Source: a virus
DNA length: 25,859 nucleotides
Reading direction: 5' to 3' (one strand)
IMG/VR virus record: IMGVR_UViG_3300020438_000240
Location: 1-25,859 of that record
Shown piece by piece: positions 8,137 through 17,579 of this stretch (position 1 is its first letter; each line of letters starts with the position of its first letter). The notes below the pieces were generated by a model. That model searched no databases. It was not told the DNA's origin and saw nothing but the letters and a program-made list of their open reading frames with translations. The translations under genes were made by a program, and so were the position numbers.

Positions 8137-8784
8137 TTAGGAATCCAAGTAATATTTGGAAAATTCTTGTTTGAAATATGAAGTAAATCCATACCAATTA
8201 TTTTTTCTTTCAGCTAATTCAACTATTTTTTTATTTGATTGATATACTTGTTTTTCTTTTCCTATTAAATTCCAAGGTAAAGAAATTGTATTATATAAAT
8301 CAAAGGCTATAGTAGGATCTTGTTGAAGTAATTTATTGTATGTAGTTTTATCAATTTCTATATAAATTAATTCATTTGTTTTTTTAGCAAAATACCTTTG
8401 AAATTCACCATTTTTATAGTCATTTGATGTTGGTGTTGGGTAGTAAGGAAAAGGTAATAGTCTTTTTGAACCCACTTTATTTCCTACTATTCTAAAATAT
8501 TGTTGGGATATTTCTTGATTTTCAAAATCCCAAGCTTCATAACTTTCATTTTGTATTACAATTTCTTTTGGGGGAAATAGTGCTTCTGTACCTTCAGGAT
8601 TAGGAGACTCTTGAGGTTGGGTTAATAATATATTAGGTTTATCACTGGGGTTTTTACCTGTGTATCTTTGTCCATTGGACACAAGATAATAAGAACCTAT
8701 ATAATTTTCTCCTGTAGTAGATAAAGAATATTCCCCTCCATTAGTATATAAATTAGTTGTTATTTGAGATTTAGGATAATACAT
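8137..8784 (-). CDS. Unknown protein at the end of the baseplate operon
   Basis: A 215-aa protein rich in Tyr, Asn and Gln. The N-terminal part (about 5-55) is a run of short strand-like segments, TNGGEYSL, GENYIGSYYLV and GQRYTGKNP, which is suggestive of a beta-structured virion part. The C-terminal half looks helical (QSNKKIVELAERKNNW). No enzymatic motif, signal peptide or membrane segment is visible. It starts 2 nt after the stop of the hub gene and is the last gene before the polymerase, so it is probably a late structural or assembly protein of the baseplate. That role is inferred from position only. Confidence 0.72.
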   Translation of the reverse strand: MYYPKSQITTNLYTNGGEYSLSTTGENYIGSYYLVSNGQRYTGKNPSDKPNILLTQPQESPNPEGTEALFPPKEIVIQNESYEAWDFENQEISQQYFRIVGNKVGSKRLLPFPYYPTPTSNDYKNGEFQRYFAKKTNELIYIEIDKTTYNKLLQQDPTIAFDLYNTISLPWNLIGKEKQVYQSNKKIVELAERKNNWYGFTSYFKQEFSKYYLDS

Positions 8785-8786
8785 TA

Positions 8787-11700
8787 TTAAGAAGAAATAA
8801 AATTAGTTATAGTGTTAAATACTGAGGTTGCTTTTTTTGTTGCTTGATTAATTATTGAATTATCAGGATCTATATTGGCATGAGTATGAGCATTAGACCC
8901 TTTTCCATGAAATTTTACCCCAGTAAATTCTGTGTTTTTACATGCTTGAATAACTAAATTATTTAATGGGGTTGATTTCTTATCTCTTATATCAATGGCT
9001 AATCCCCTAGTATGGGTTGTAGTTGAAGGTGTTGTTTTACCTGTAGGGTATTTCATTCTGTCTGCAGCCTGAGATTTTGTTTCTACACCTACAGGTTTAG
9101 AACCTGCGGTTTTTCCTTGATGATATAAATCATTACCTGCGGTTATTGTAATAGGTAGGAGTGAAGTATATTCATCCTTTCCTAGTTCAATGTGAAGGTT
9201 TGATAAAGCATTTAAAAGGTCTTCAGTTATATCTCCCCCATTACCTAGTTGCCCCCCTGGATTTGTATCAGTATTATCTTTTATTATAATTCTTACTTTT
9301 AAGTTTTTACTTTTCCATTCAGATAAGAAATTAATAAATTTGGTAACATTTGAATTTGGGTTGTTATTTCCTTTTCTAACTACAAATTCTTTAGTGTATT
9401 TATAGGAATTTTTATATATATCTTTTTGTTTTTTACTATCAGTTGAAATAATAATTGGTCTTGAGTTATTAACATTAACTGTTGTTCTGCCAGGAACACT
9501 GTTTACAGTACCGGCAGTAGTAACTAAATTAGAGAGGGAAATATCTATGTTTTGTAAGTCTTTTGTAGACAATAGATTAGTTACTGTAGCTATACTATCT
9601 AAACTTGTAACCCATTGGTTATTTTCTAATTTATGTCTTACCCCAGTTAAAACAAATTCCATTGAATCCTTATAATTAGAAGCTAAAAATTTAGTATTAA
9701 CATTAATTTTATTGTATATTTTCATTCCTTCAATACCATCCATATCTAATTGAAGATTAAAAGGTAAAAATCCTGTTTGGCCCGAGGATTTTTTATCTGC
9801 TTCTTTAGAATTAGCTGCTTGGGCTTGAAGGTATCTATAAAATTCAGAAACAACATTAATATTAGCTGAAATATTATCAGGAGATAATAAAAGGGGAATA
9901 CCCGCAATGGGGTAATCAAGTTTAAGATCTCTTTCATTTTCATCTCCAAGTATACCTTCTAAAGTAAAATCTCCTTTAAATATGTTATCCTTTTTATTGG
10001 CATCATCCTGAATACTTGTGATAGTATCATCTTCTATTATATCATCTGGTAAAAGAAAACCTGAAAATATAAAGGAATTAACTCCTTCTTTATTAAATAA
10101 ATCAACATAATTATTTTCAATTACTTGATATTCAGATAGAGCTTCTTCATCATCAGAATTTGCTGGGGTTGGTAAAGAAGGCGATACTATTTCTTGTTTA
10201 AACCTATCAACAATTCCAGTATTCCATTTAGAAAAAGCTGTAGCATCTTCTCCAACAACATAACCATTAGCTGTAGATCCTACTGTTATCATAGTAGCAT
10301 ATTCAGGTGTAATTTCAGTTGTTATACCTACATTATGAATAAAGTTTGAAGTATTATTATCATTATTATAACCATATAAATCAAACATATATGATTCTGA
10401 ACCCGTAGGGAAAATATTAGATGGTAAACTTGATTTTCCTGGGAGGGGGGTTTGGTCTACAATCCTAATAATGTTTTCTTCTTCATATATTTTAGGTTCT
10501 AATTTATTAACTCCCCCTAAAGATCTATTTATACCATTACAAACCTTTCTTAAAAAATCTATCAAAGCTATGTTTCCATTTTGATCTGTTTCATTTAAAA
10601 GTTGAATAATAAATGAAAAATTTAAATAAACACTCATAATATTTCCATAAGTGTTTTCTCCAGAGTTTGGTGTATATTGAAATTTTCTTAACCCAGTAAA
10701 TAATTTTTGAAAGATAGGTTCACCCGAGGGGTTTGAAGTTACAACACCTTCATTATTAATAACACATACTGATGGATCTAAAGAAACCATATTAGGTATA
10801 AAATACATTAAATTAGCATCAGGGTTACTATCTAATCTAATTTGGGGGGAGTTACTTGGTTTTATAGTTGGTAAAATAAGTTTATTTAATAAAGTTAATA
10901 AACTCTCAAAAGTTAAAAACCATTGAAGGTCTGAATTGTTAAAATTTATTTGGGCAAAGTTTTTATTAAACTTTGGAAAAAGTTTTTCATACTTATTAGG
11001 GGGAGGAACAATTCTACCTACAGGAATGTTTTTACTTTTCCTAAGTTTTTGAGTTTGGATATAAATTGTTTCTTTTATTGATTTTGTTAATATTTGTTCA
11101 TCTCCATCCTCGTTTATTGTTGTTCTATAAGAAGAAACTCTAATATTGTAGAAAAAATTTGAAATTGCATTTTTATTTCTATTAGAATCAATTATTCCCT
11201 CACCTTCAAGCTCACCTTCTATTTCTTCTACCCCTTCATTTGAATCTAAATTTGCTGTATTAATTTTCAAAGATTCAATTACATCACCTAAACTTAAAAC
11301 ATCTAAAGTTATACTATAAGAGCCATCAGGGTTAAAAGTCCATTTAAAGTTTGCAATTTTTCCAAATAATCCCCCATAATTTCCAGCTTTAGCTTCTCTT
11401 TCTTTTTCAATTAAATCTAGTAAAGTTAAATAGGGTTTGTTATCTATAGAAGTTCTGAAGAATTCTTTTTCTATAAGAGTAGGTCCCATTGTAGTATAAT
11501 CCCCATTATTATCAAAATAATTACTATCTCCATATTCAAGTAAAATAGTATAACCTAATCTTAGGTATAAGGCATCAATGATATCAAATTGTTGTTTATT
11601 GTGGGCTTTTAACTGTATAGTAGCTTTTTTAATAGAACCTCTATCTAAATTAGTTATATTAACACTTTCTATTCCTGGCATAGGAACTTGACCAAATTCA

Positions 11701-12167
11701 TTTCCTCCTAAACCATAAGCACCATCAGAACCAATTCCTGATCTTTGGGAAGGGAAAGAAAATGAGGAGTTATTATCTAATGCTCCTTGACCTAAATCAG
11801 ATTCTATAACTTCTTGTCTAGTGAATTGACCTCTAAAAGCCTCAGTAATATCATCTATGTCTTTATTAAATGAAGTTTTATTTATACCCCTTTCTAAAGT
11901 ACTTACACCATTAAATAAAACAAAATTTCTAGCTAAACCTGTTCCTTTAAGATTATCAGCAGTAGTTCCAGAACCAAAAATCATTTCTAATCTTGATTGT
12001 TCCATAGAAGTACCTGAAGCTAACTTAACCCAAGCATTTCTACCATTTAAATATTGAATCTGTTCAGGAGTTCTATTTTGAGTTTTTCCAGAACCATGAA
12101 CTTCTTGCCTAACATTTATTTGTTTGGCCACATAATCCTTAAATGGTTCCCCTACGATATTTCCCAT
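8787..12167 (-). CDS. Giant baseplate hub protein with C-terminal M15-type peptidoglycan peptidase domain
   Basis: At 1126 aa this is the largest gene here. Residues about 165-330 (IESVNITNLDRG, YTILLEYGDS, FKWTFNPDGSYSITLDVLS) and about 790-860 (SMEFVLTGVRHKLENNQW) look like parts of contractile-tail hub proteins of the gp27/gpD kind. The second is the pattern of the hub's terminal beta domain. After a Ser/Asn/Thr-rich linker, the end carries an M15 metallopeptidase signature: THTRGLAIDI with His1052 and Asp1059 in H-x6-D spacing, and AHTHANID with His1094/His1096 supplying the last zinc ligand. Such a domain would cut peptide cross-links of peptidoglycan during DNA entry, a job done by lysozyme in T4 gp5. 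The gene lies between the LysM/gp53-like gene and the 215-aa gene with 2-3 nt gaps. The hub assignment is likely; the peptidase fold is well supported by motif but not by structure. Confidence 0.82.
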   Translation of the reverse strand: MGNIVGEPFKDYVAKQINVRQEVHGSGKTQNRTPEQIQYLNGRNAWVKLASGTSMEQSRLEMIFGSGTTADNLKGTGLARNFVLFNGVSTLERGINKTSFNKDIDDITEAFRGQFTRQEVIESDLGQGALDNNSSFSFPSQRSGIGSDGAYGLGGNEFGQVPMPGIESVNITNLDRGSIKKATIQLKAHNKQQFDIIDALYLRLGYTILLEYGDSNYFDNNGDYTTMGPTLIEKEFFRTSIDNKPYLTLLDLIEKEREAKAGNYGGLFGKIANFKWTFNPDGSYSITLDVLSLGDVIESLKINTANLDSNEGVEEIEGELEGEGIIDSNRNKNAISNFFYNIRVSSYRTTINEDGDEQILTKSIKETIYIQTQKLRKSKNIPVGRIVPPPNKYEKLFPKFNKNFAQINFNNSDLQWFLTFESLLTLLNKLILPTIKPSNSPQIRLDSNPDANLMYFIPNMVSLDPSVCVINNEGVVTSNPSGEPIFQKLFTGLRKFQYTPNSGENTYGNIMSVYLNFSFIIQLLNETDQNGNIALIDFLRKVCNGINRSLGGVNKLEPKIYEEENIIRIVDQTPLPGKSSLPSNIFPTGSESYMFDLYGYNNDNNTSNFIHNVGITTEITPEYATMITVGSTANGYVVGEDATAFSKWNTGIVDRFKQEIVSPSLPTPANSDDEEALSEYQVIENNYVDLFNKEGVNSFIFSGFLLPDDIIEDDTITSIQDDANKKDNIFKGDFTLEGILGDENERDLKLDYPIAGIPLLLSPDNISANINVVSEFYRYLQAQAANSKEADKKSSGQTGFLPFNLQLDMDGIEGMKIYNKINVNTKFLASNYKDSMEFVLTGVRHKLENNQWVTSLDSIATVTNLLSTKDLQNIDISLSNLVTTAGTVNSVPGRTTVNVNNSRPIIISTDSKKQKDIYKNSYKYTKEFVVRKGNNNPNSNVTKFINFLSEWKSKNLKVRIIIKDNTDTNPGGQLGNGGDITEDLLNALSNLHIELGKDEYTSLLPITITAGNDLYHQGKTAGSKPVGVETKSQAADRMKYPTGKTTPSTTTHTRGLAIDIRDKKSTPLNNLVIQACKNTEFTGVKFHGKGSNAHTHANIDPDNSIINQATKKATSVFNTITNFISS

Positions 12168-12170
12168 AAC

Positions 12171-12470
12171 TTATTTATTTATTACTTCATATTCAGCTAC
12201 AATTGGAGCAGGATTTGAAGGTATTCTTAATTGTGTTCCTACTGGTGGAGTTAATGAATTTTGGTCTAATTTACCATTAGCTATTGAAATAATCCACCAT
12301 AAAGAAGAATCACTATAGTACTGTAAAGCTAAAGTATCAAATCTATCTCCAATAGTTGTGTAAACATATATATCACTAAATGATCTAGGTATTTCAGGGT
12401 AACGAACGGTTTTGTATATTCGTTCTCCATCTGGTGATGTTGTAGTTGGTATAGGAGTATATCTTCTCAT
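12171..12470 (-). CDS. LysM-like baseplate wedge protein (gp53/gpX-like)
   Basis: This 99-aa protein has one LysM-like fold at about residues 33-90: TIGDRFDTLALQYYSDSSLW, then WIISIANG, then a Pro-Gly turn and LRIPSNP. The pattern is shared by P2 gpX and the LysM part of T4-superfamily gp53, which help build the baseplate. In such proteins the LysM fold usually serves in assembly rather than in cell-wall hydrolysis. It is shorter than T4 gp53 (196 aa), so only the LysM part remains. It is separated by 2-3 nt from the hub gene and the 708-aa gene, inside the baseplate operon. The choice between gp53 and gpX cannot be settled by eye. Confidence 0.8.
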   Translation of the reverse strand: MRRYTPIPTTTSPDGERIYKTVRYPEIPRSFSDIYVYTTIGDRFDTLALQYYSDSSLWWIISIANGKLDQNSLTPPVGTQLRIPSNPAPIVAEYEVINK

Positions 12471-12472
12471 AA

Positions 12473-14599
12473 CTAACGTTCTTTTACTTTAGTACCAATT
12501 ATTTTACCATCTGAGTTTTTTATAGAAATTACTTCAGGGTCATATTCATTAGGGGCTTCTTTATCATAATTATTTAAAGATGCATTACCACCATCAGCTA
12601 AAGCAATGTATCTTTGATTTCCTTTTCTATTATAAAAACCATTTTCTCCTACTTGTTTTGATGGAACAAATTTTTCAATTGGAGTAAATGCAAATCCTGT
12701 TACTTTACATATCATGGGCATTTCTTTAACTGAAGGATTTCTATAAGTTATACCACCAACAGATGTTGAATCTCTATCTAAATTAGGAATTCCTATTTCC
12801 CAAGGTGATTCTTGAGGAACATCTAATGTTATTGCAGAAATAAATCCAGGTAATTCATAACACCAACCACCCATAGTTAATTGTACTAAAGGTCCTGCCA
12901 TATAACCAGAATCAGTATAATCTGGGGATAAATTAGAAACTAAATAATTTAATTTCCTATACATTACCATTATTTCTTCTTTTGATTGAGCTGCTACAGT
13001 AAATGATAAATTTATATTTCTGCTAAAACCACCATACTTATAAAAAGGTTCAGCTCTACCCATATAGTTTTGAGGATTCCAAGAAGCACCATAAGTATCT
13101 GAGAATGAATCTATAAAAGCTCTAAAATGAATATAATCACCTTTACTGGGGTTTTGATTATTAATAGCAGCTATTCTAAATTTTACTAAATCATTACCTA
13201 ATTCAGATTCAGGATTTCCTAAACTACTTTGATAAATAGGTAAAGCATTTATTTGATCTACAGGACCCATTTTTATATTAGCACCATCTCTTTTTCCAGC
13301 ATCATAATCTATAACATTTCCTCTTTGTCCTGGGGAAACCATTCTAATTCTAGAGGTTGAAGGACCATCAATAGTTTTTTTATTTTTTGGTTGATAAGAA
13401 GGGGATAAAGACATTATAGTAGATTTACCTTGGGCATTTTCTAATAATGGTTTTCTAAAATCTTGAATTGCTGAACCTGGGTTTGATTTATTAGGTTTAC
13501 CTGGGAATTTTTCTTCTACATAGGTGATTAATTGTTCTTGAGTTAAAGTTGTAAAATTTTTCTCCTCTTTTAATCCTATACCTAATATTTTTGACCTATC
13601 ACTGGAATTTAATGTTCCCTTATTATAAACTGAAGTAGCTCCTATTAAAAAAGATTTAGCATCATCTGAAACATTTAAACCTGATTTAAGGTTTTTTGGA
13701 GTATTAGATATACCTACAATAGAAGCATATTTGTTTGTAACTGTGTTGTCATTAAAAAATAAAATATCTCCTTTCCTTGTTATAATTGGTGGTGCTTTAA
13801 ATACATTAAAACCACTTTCCGCTATTTGTCCTGTTTCTGATGTTTCGGGAGTAAAATTAGAATTAGGAGACCCTAAAATTCCTGGGTCTGCATTTATCAT
13901 TGCTTCAGGACTAACTGGAGGGGTAGGAACTGGGAAGAACCCTGAATTTCTAATTTTTGGGTTGTTGATTCCTGTTCTTTGTTCTGAAGGGACTAAACTA
14001 ATATTAGTTTTGCCTATACCTAAATCAGAATTAGGGCCTCCAGAGTATGAATATAAATTAGGAGATAAATTTGTTTTATTAATTTTTTCATTATAAAAAT
14101 CAACTAATCTATTTCCTTCACCACTAGGTAAACCTATAACTTGAAATTTAGCATCTGTATAAGTTCTAACTCCCATAAAGGGGATAGCACCTTGTTTAGG
14201 TATGTGACCACCTGTAAAACCAATTCCAGCTTGAGCTAGTGTAGATAAAGGAGTGTAAACACCTTCATTTAATGGGGCATTTTTCCAATCTATAATATCA
14301 CTAGCTTGAGTAGCAACTCCAGTTCTTGATAAAAGATTTTGTTTAGCTACAAATAAAGCACCTCTTGGTGATTTTAGATCTGAAAAAAACTTTGCTAATC
14401 TAGCTACATCTGTAGCCGCATCAAGAGGAGCATTTATTCCTCCTCTTAATAGAAAATCTTCTGATTGAGGTATTGTGTTTCTATCAATGGATTTCTTAAT
14501 ATAAGGTTCACCACTGTTTCCTCCTCCGGGTCTATCGGAAGCAGGAGGTACCCCAAACTTGTAGGATTTTAGGTCAGTTTGTAGATCTAATAATCCCAT
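12473..14599 (-). CDS. Tail-tube cap / baseplate structural protein (gp48/gp54-like, tentative)
   Basis: A 708-aa virion protein. The C-terminal third (about 480-620) contains FRAFIDSFSDTYGASWNPQN, YMGRAEPFYKYGGF, LSFTVAAQSKEEIMVMYRKL and ESPWEIGIP, a set I associate with tail proteins of marine T4-like phages at the tube/baseplate junction. The N-terminal two thirds are Gly/Pro/Ser-rich and low in recognisable domains. The start is fixed by a 1-nt overlap with the preceding stop (TAATG at 14597-14601). Its position between the tape measure side and the gp53/hub genes fits a tube initiator like T4 gp48 or gp54, but that identity is inference. Confidence 0.75.
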   Translation of the reverse strand: MGLLDLQTDLKSYKFGVPPASDRPGGGNSGEPYIKKSIDRNTIPQSEDFLLRGGINAPLDAATDVARLAKFFSDLKSPRGALFVAKQNLLSRTGVATQASDIIDWKNAPLNEGVYTPLSTLAQAGIGFTGGHIPKQGAIPFMGVRTYTDAKFQVIGLPSGEGNRLVDFYNEKINKTNLSPNLYSYSGGPNSDLGIGKTNISLVPSEQRTGINNPKIRNSGFFPVPTPPVSPEAMINADPGILGSPNSNFTPETSETGQIAESGFNVFKAPPIITRKGDILFFNDNTVTNKYASIVGISNTPKNLKSGLNVSDDAKSFLIGATSVYNKGTLNSSDRSKILGIGLKEEKNFTTLTQEQLITYVEEKFPGKPNKSNPGSAIQDFRKPLLENAQGKSTIMSLSPSYQPKNKKTIDGPSTSRIRMVSPGQRGNVIDYDAGKRDGANIKMGPVDQINALPIYQSSLGNPESELGNDLVKFRIAAINNQNPSKGDYIHFRAFIDSFSDTYGASWNPQNYMGRAEPFYKYGGFSRNINLSFTVAAQSKEEIMVMYRKLNYLVSNLSPDYTDSGYMAGPLVQLTMGGWCYELPGFISAITLDVPQESPWEIGIPNLDRDSTSVGGITYRNPSVKEMPMICKVTGFAFTPIEKFVPSKQVGENGFYNRKGNQRYIALADGGNASLNNYDKEAPNEYDPEVISIKNSDGKIIGTKVKER

Positions 14600-14832
14600 T
14601 AAAATGAAGCGCCCTCAGGTGTATTATCCCTGTAGTTATTTGCAGGAACTTGTCCATCTAAATCTAAAGTTGATGGTTGTGGTTTGTTTGGTACATTAGG
14701 TATTCCATCTATAGAATATGTATCATGTAGTTTTGATTGTGGTGTTGCTCCTACTGGTGTAGAGGGAGTTGCTCCGTTTCCATTAGAAAGAAGAGAACCT
14801 ACTCCACTTATTAGTTTGTTTAATAATCCCAT
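14599..14832 (-). CDS. Small unknown tail-operon protein
   Basis: A 77-aa protein with a hydrophobic/amphipathic start (MGLLNKLISGVGSLL) followed by a Pro/Gly/Asn-rich, probably disordered tail. No family is recognised. It shares the first four residues MGLL with the 708-aa and 142-aa proteins, which may be chance. It overlaps the 708-aa gene by 1 nt and follows the tape measure gene by 32 nt, with an ATATTTATAA element in that gap. It may be a small structural or chaperone-like factor, but this is unproven. Confidence 0.65.
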   Translation of the reverse strand: MGLLNKLISGVGSLLSNGNGATPSTPVGATPQSKLHDTYSIDGIPNVPNKPQPSTLDLDGQVPANNYRDNTPEGASF

Positions 14833-14864
14833 AATTTTGTTTTTTGTATTTTATTATAAATATA

Positions 14865-17231
14865 TTACGATGAGTAAATCTGTCTTCTACCTTGTTCATC
14901 TAGTGCTCCTACTGTTTTATTTCCTATTTCTCTTCGTGTATTATTTGCTTTTTTAGTTTCTTCTAAAAGTTCTTTTAGTAATTTATTATCTGCACCTACT
15001 GAAATTGCACCTTCAGGTCCTGAATATACATCATTACCTCTGAATAAATTTGTTCCTGCTATTACAGTATCATTATTATTTAAGGCAAAAGCCCCTTTAG
15101 GTGTTATTAATGTTCTTTTTCCATGAGTAGAAATACCATCATCCATTGAAGTTGCAGCAGCATAACCAACTGCCCCATAAGGTCCTAAAAGAGCTAATGC
15201 GCCACCATCCATCATATTTTGACCCGCAGCGCCAAATCCTTTTCCTACTCCTTCCAAATAATTATCACCTATACTTGAAAAATCTAAAAGAGGACCTAAA
15301 ATATTTCCTACAGCTCTTAAAAGTAACATTAGGGGTTGCATCATTTTAGATACAACACCTAATATGGGAGCTAAAATATCCATAACAGGAGATAAAATTT
15401 GAAGTATAGGTTCTGCTAGTTGAACAAATATTTCTCGAAGTTTATCCATCGTTTTATTAAATCTATCTTGTATACTAGCTTGACTTTTTAAATCTTCAAT
15501 ACTTCCTTTTGCTAATTGTCTTTGAGCTTCAGCTAACCCTTTTTCCTGGATTAAACTATCTAAAACTGCTTTTCTTTCTTCAGCTTCATCTCCAGTTACA
15601 TTTCTTAATTGTTCTTGAACAAATAAAGTTTCAGCTAATGAGTCTCTACTCATTCCTACCGATTCAGCTAATGCCTTTTGTTGAATAACATTCATTTTAC
15701 CAAAATCAGCAGCACTTCCTATTTGTGATGAAATTTCTTTTGCTACTTCTGCTACATTATTATTTAAAGCTGCTAATCTAGCTCTTTCTAAATTAATGTT
15801 TTTACCTAATAATAATTCTGCTTTTAATTCACTTGCAATAGATTGTTCAAAATTTAATAAAGATTCTGATGAGGATGCTATTTGCTCCATTGTCATACCT
15901 AAAGCCTTAGCTGTTGTTACAGTCTTTGATAATATTGCTGGGTTTTTTCCTAATGATAATGTTGTAGCTGCTGAGAGTTTATTAATATCTCTAAGAACTT
16001 CTTTTTCATTAATTGTAACTCCTAAATTAGCTGAAGATATTTTAGCTTGGGCTAAAACTTCCCCAGTTACTTGATTTAATTCTTTATTAGTGCCTTGGGT
16101 TATTTTAAATATCCCTGTTAACTCTTCATTAGTTAACCCTGATGCTTCTCTTAATTCTGTAAATTGGACTAAAACATCTTCACTTATTTTAGCGTTAGTA
16201 CCTAATGTCTTATTTATAGCCATATAGGTTTCTTGGAGACCTTTTGTGTTTACAAAAATAGAACCAGAATCAGCTGCCATTTTTCCAAATTCTCCTCTTA
16301 ACCTAACAGCATCAGTGTAAGTCATATTCATAGACTTAGCTAAATCTCCTGCTGCTTTATCTCCTTGAATTAACGCTTGTACTAATTCTACAAGTAATCC
16401 TATAGGACCTAAAGCTTTTGAAAGAATAGGACCTAAAGCTTTAAATCCGGATTTTAAAGCAAGCATTCCTTTTTTAGAGGATTTCATTCCCCTTAATTTT
16501 GTTCTTGCTGCTTTCCCTTCTAAACCATTTAATTCTTTTTGTAAACCTAATTCTTTGATTTTATTTTTAGTAAGCTTTCTACCATCCATATTCATGGCTT
16601 GTTCTATACCCGAAGCCATAGAACGAGAAGAATCTGCTGCTTCTTTAAAAGGGCCTGAAAGTTTACTTAAACCTGGAATTTTGCTAGTTAAATCAGAGAG
16701 TCCTTCAAATGTTTTTGATCCAAAATTTTTATTAACTTTTTTAGAAGACTCTTCAACTTTACCTAATTCTTTCTTTAAATTTATTGCTTCTTTAACTTGC
16801 TCCTTTAATGAAATTGTAATGTCTGAAAAGATCTGTTTTTCTTCTTGGCTGGCTGTTTTAGATTCTTGTGCAAATTTTTTCTTTTGTTGATTTAATAACC
16901 TAATATTGTTTTCAATAGATACTCTATCTTTTTGTAATTGTTGAATCCCCTTAAGAGTACCTAATTCATCTTTACCTATTTTATAATTTTTAGAAGCAAT
17001 ACTATTTAAATTATTAACAGTACTATTAATTAACTTTCTTTCTTCTTTTTGAAATTGGATATTTTTTAATTGGTCTTTTAAAACATTAGAAATATCCTGT
17101 TGGTCAGAAAGAGATTCACCGCTAATACCTGCTTGGTCTTGCAGAATTCTAATTTGTTCAGATAAAAGAAGGTTTTGGTCTTTTAATAACTTCTTTATAT
17201 CTTCTTGATTTTGTTTGTTTTGATTGGCCAT
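14865..17231 (-). CDS. Tail tape measure protein
   Basis: A 788-aa protein that would span the tail tube and set its length. Residues 1-165 are strongly coiled-coil (LLKDQNLLLSEQIRILQDQ and later heptads). There is a hydrophobic helical patch near 265-290 (GPILSKALGPIGLLVELVQA) and a longer one near 605-648 (PVMDILAPILGVVSKMMQ, LMLLLRAVGNILGPLLDF), as is usual for tape measures that insert in the host membrane. The C-terminus is Gly-rich and has LITPKGAFALNNNDTVIAGT, a common tape-measure end. It is longer than T4 gp29 (590 aa); at about 0.15 nm per residue the tail would be near 118 nm, a rough inference. It directly follows the gp26-like frameshift pair, the classic chaperone-then-tape order. 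Confidence 0.92.
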   Translation of the reverse strand: MANQNKQNQEDIKKLLKDQNLLLSEQIRILQDQAGISGESLSDQQDISNVLKDQLKNIQFQKEERKLINSTVNNLNSIASKNYKIGKDELGTLKGIQQLQKDRVSIENNIRLLNQQKKKFAQESKTASQEEKQIFSDITISLKEQVKEAINLKKELGKVEESSKKVNKNFGSKTFEGLSDLTSKIPGLSKLSGPFKEAADSSRSMASGIEQAMNMDGRKLTKNKIKELGLQKELNGLEGKAARTKLRGMKSSKKGMLALKSGFKALGPILSKALGPIGLLVELVQALIQGDKAAGDLAKSMNMTYTDAVRLRGEFGKMAADSGSIFVNTKGLQETYMAINKTLGTNAKISEDVLVQFTELREASGLTNEELTGIFKITQGTNKELNQVTGEVLAQAKISSANLGVTINEKEVLRDINKLSAATTLSLGKNPAILSKTVTTAKALGMTMEQIASSSESLLNFEQSIASELKAELLLGKNINLERARLAALNNNVAEVAKEISSQIGSAADFGKMNVIQQKALAESVGMSRDSLAETLFVQEQLRNVTGDEAEERKAVLDSLIQEKGLAEAQRQLAKGSIEDLKSQASIQDRFNKTMDKLREIFVQLAEPILQILSPVMDILAPILGVVSKMMQPLMLLLRAVGNILGPLLDFSSIGDNYLEGVGKGFGAAGQNMMDGGALALLGPYGAVGYAAATSMDDGISTHGKRTLITPKGAFALNNNDTVIAGTNLFRGNDVYSGPEGAISVGADNKLLKELLEETKKANNTRREIGNKTVGALDEQGRRQIYSS

Positions 17232-17267
17232 TTAAAATATATATGTTATAAATATTAAAAAAGGAAT

Positions 17268-17579
17268 TTATTTATATGAGGTTCTAGGTTTTGAACCTTG
17301 TGAAAATTGTGGGAAATTTTGGGGATTTACCTTCCCTGTGGAATCTATTAAAGTAGAGGAATTATTCCCCGATTTAGATTCTTCATATTCTTTCTTTTCA
17401 TCCTCATAAAAATCTTTTATTTCTTTAAAGGTGAATTTTCTTAACCAAATAGGCATGTTATAAATGGTTTCATAATCGTAACCACCTTTACCATGAAATA
17501 AAATTTGATGGATTTGTTGGAATAAACTTAATCTAACTTGGGGTGCTATATCAAACGTCAGGCCAAAAAAATGTAATCC
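17268..17579 (-). CDS. Second ORF of the tail-assembly gene, probably reached by +1 (or -2) ribosomal frameshift
   Basis: This frame is open from 17579 to its stop at 17268. A Met at 17456 would give only 62 aa (starting MPIWLRKFTFKEI), but the coding-like sequence extends upstream without a start: FDIAPQVRLSLFQQIHQ, then ILFHGKGGYDYETIYN, directly before MPIWLRKF. The upstream frame is closed by a TAG at 17580-17582, so entry must occur in 17554-17579, where the 242-aa ORF is still open. The product would be a fusion of about 336 aa. The last about 60 residues are charged, helical, then low-complexity. In dsDNA phages this layout upstream of the tape measure is the tail-assembly chaperone pair (G and G-T of lambda). 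An indel in the T7 run is the main alternative. Confidence 0.75.
   Translation of the reverse strand, partial: GLHFFGLTFDIAPQVRLSLFQQIHQILFHGKGGYDYETIYNMPIWLRKFTFKEIKDFYEDEKKEYEESKSGNNSSTLIDSTGKVNPQNFPQFSQGSKPRTSYK

Noticed and set aside
17457-17550. A simple non-coding gap between the 62-aa ORF and the gp26-like gene
   Set aside because: The 62-aa frame stays open and protein-like through the whole gap, which fits frameshift expression better than an intergenic space.
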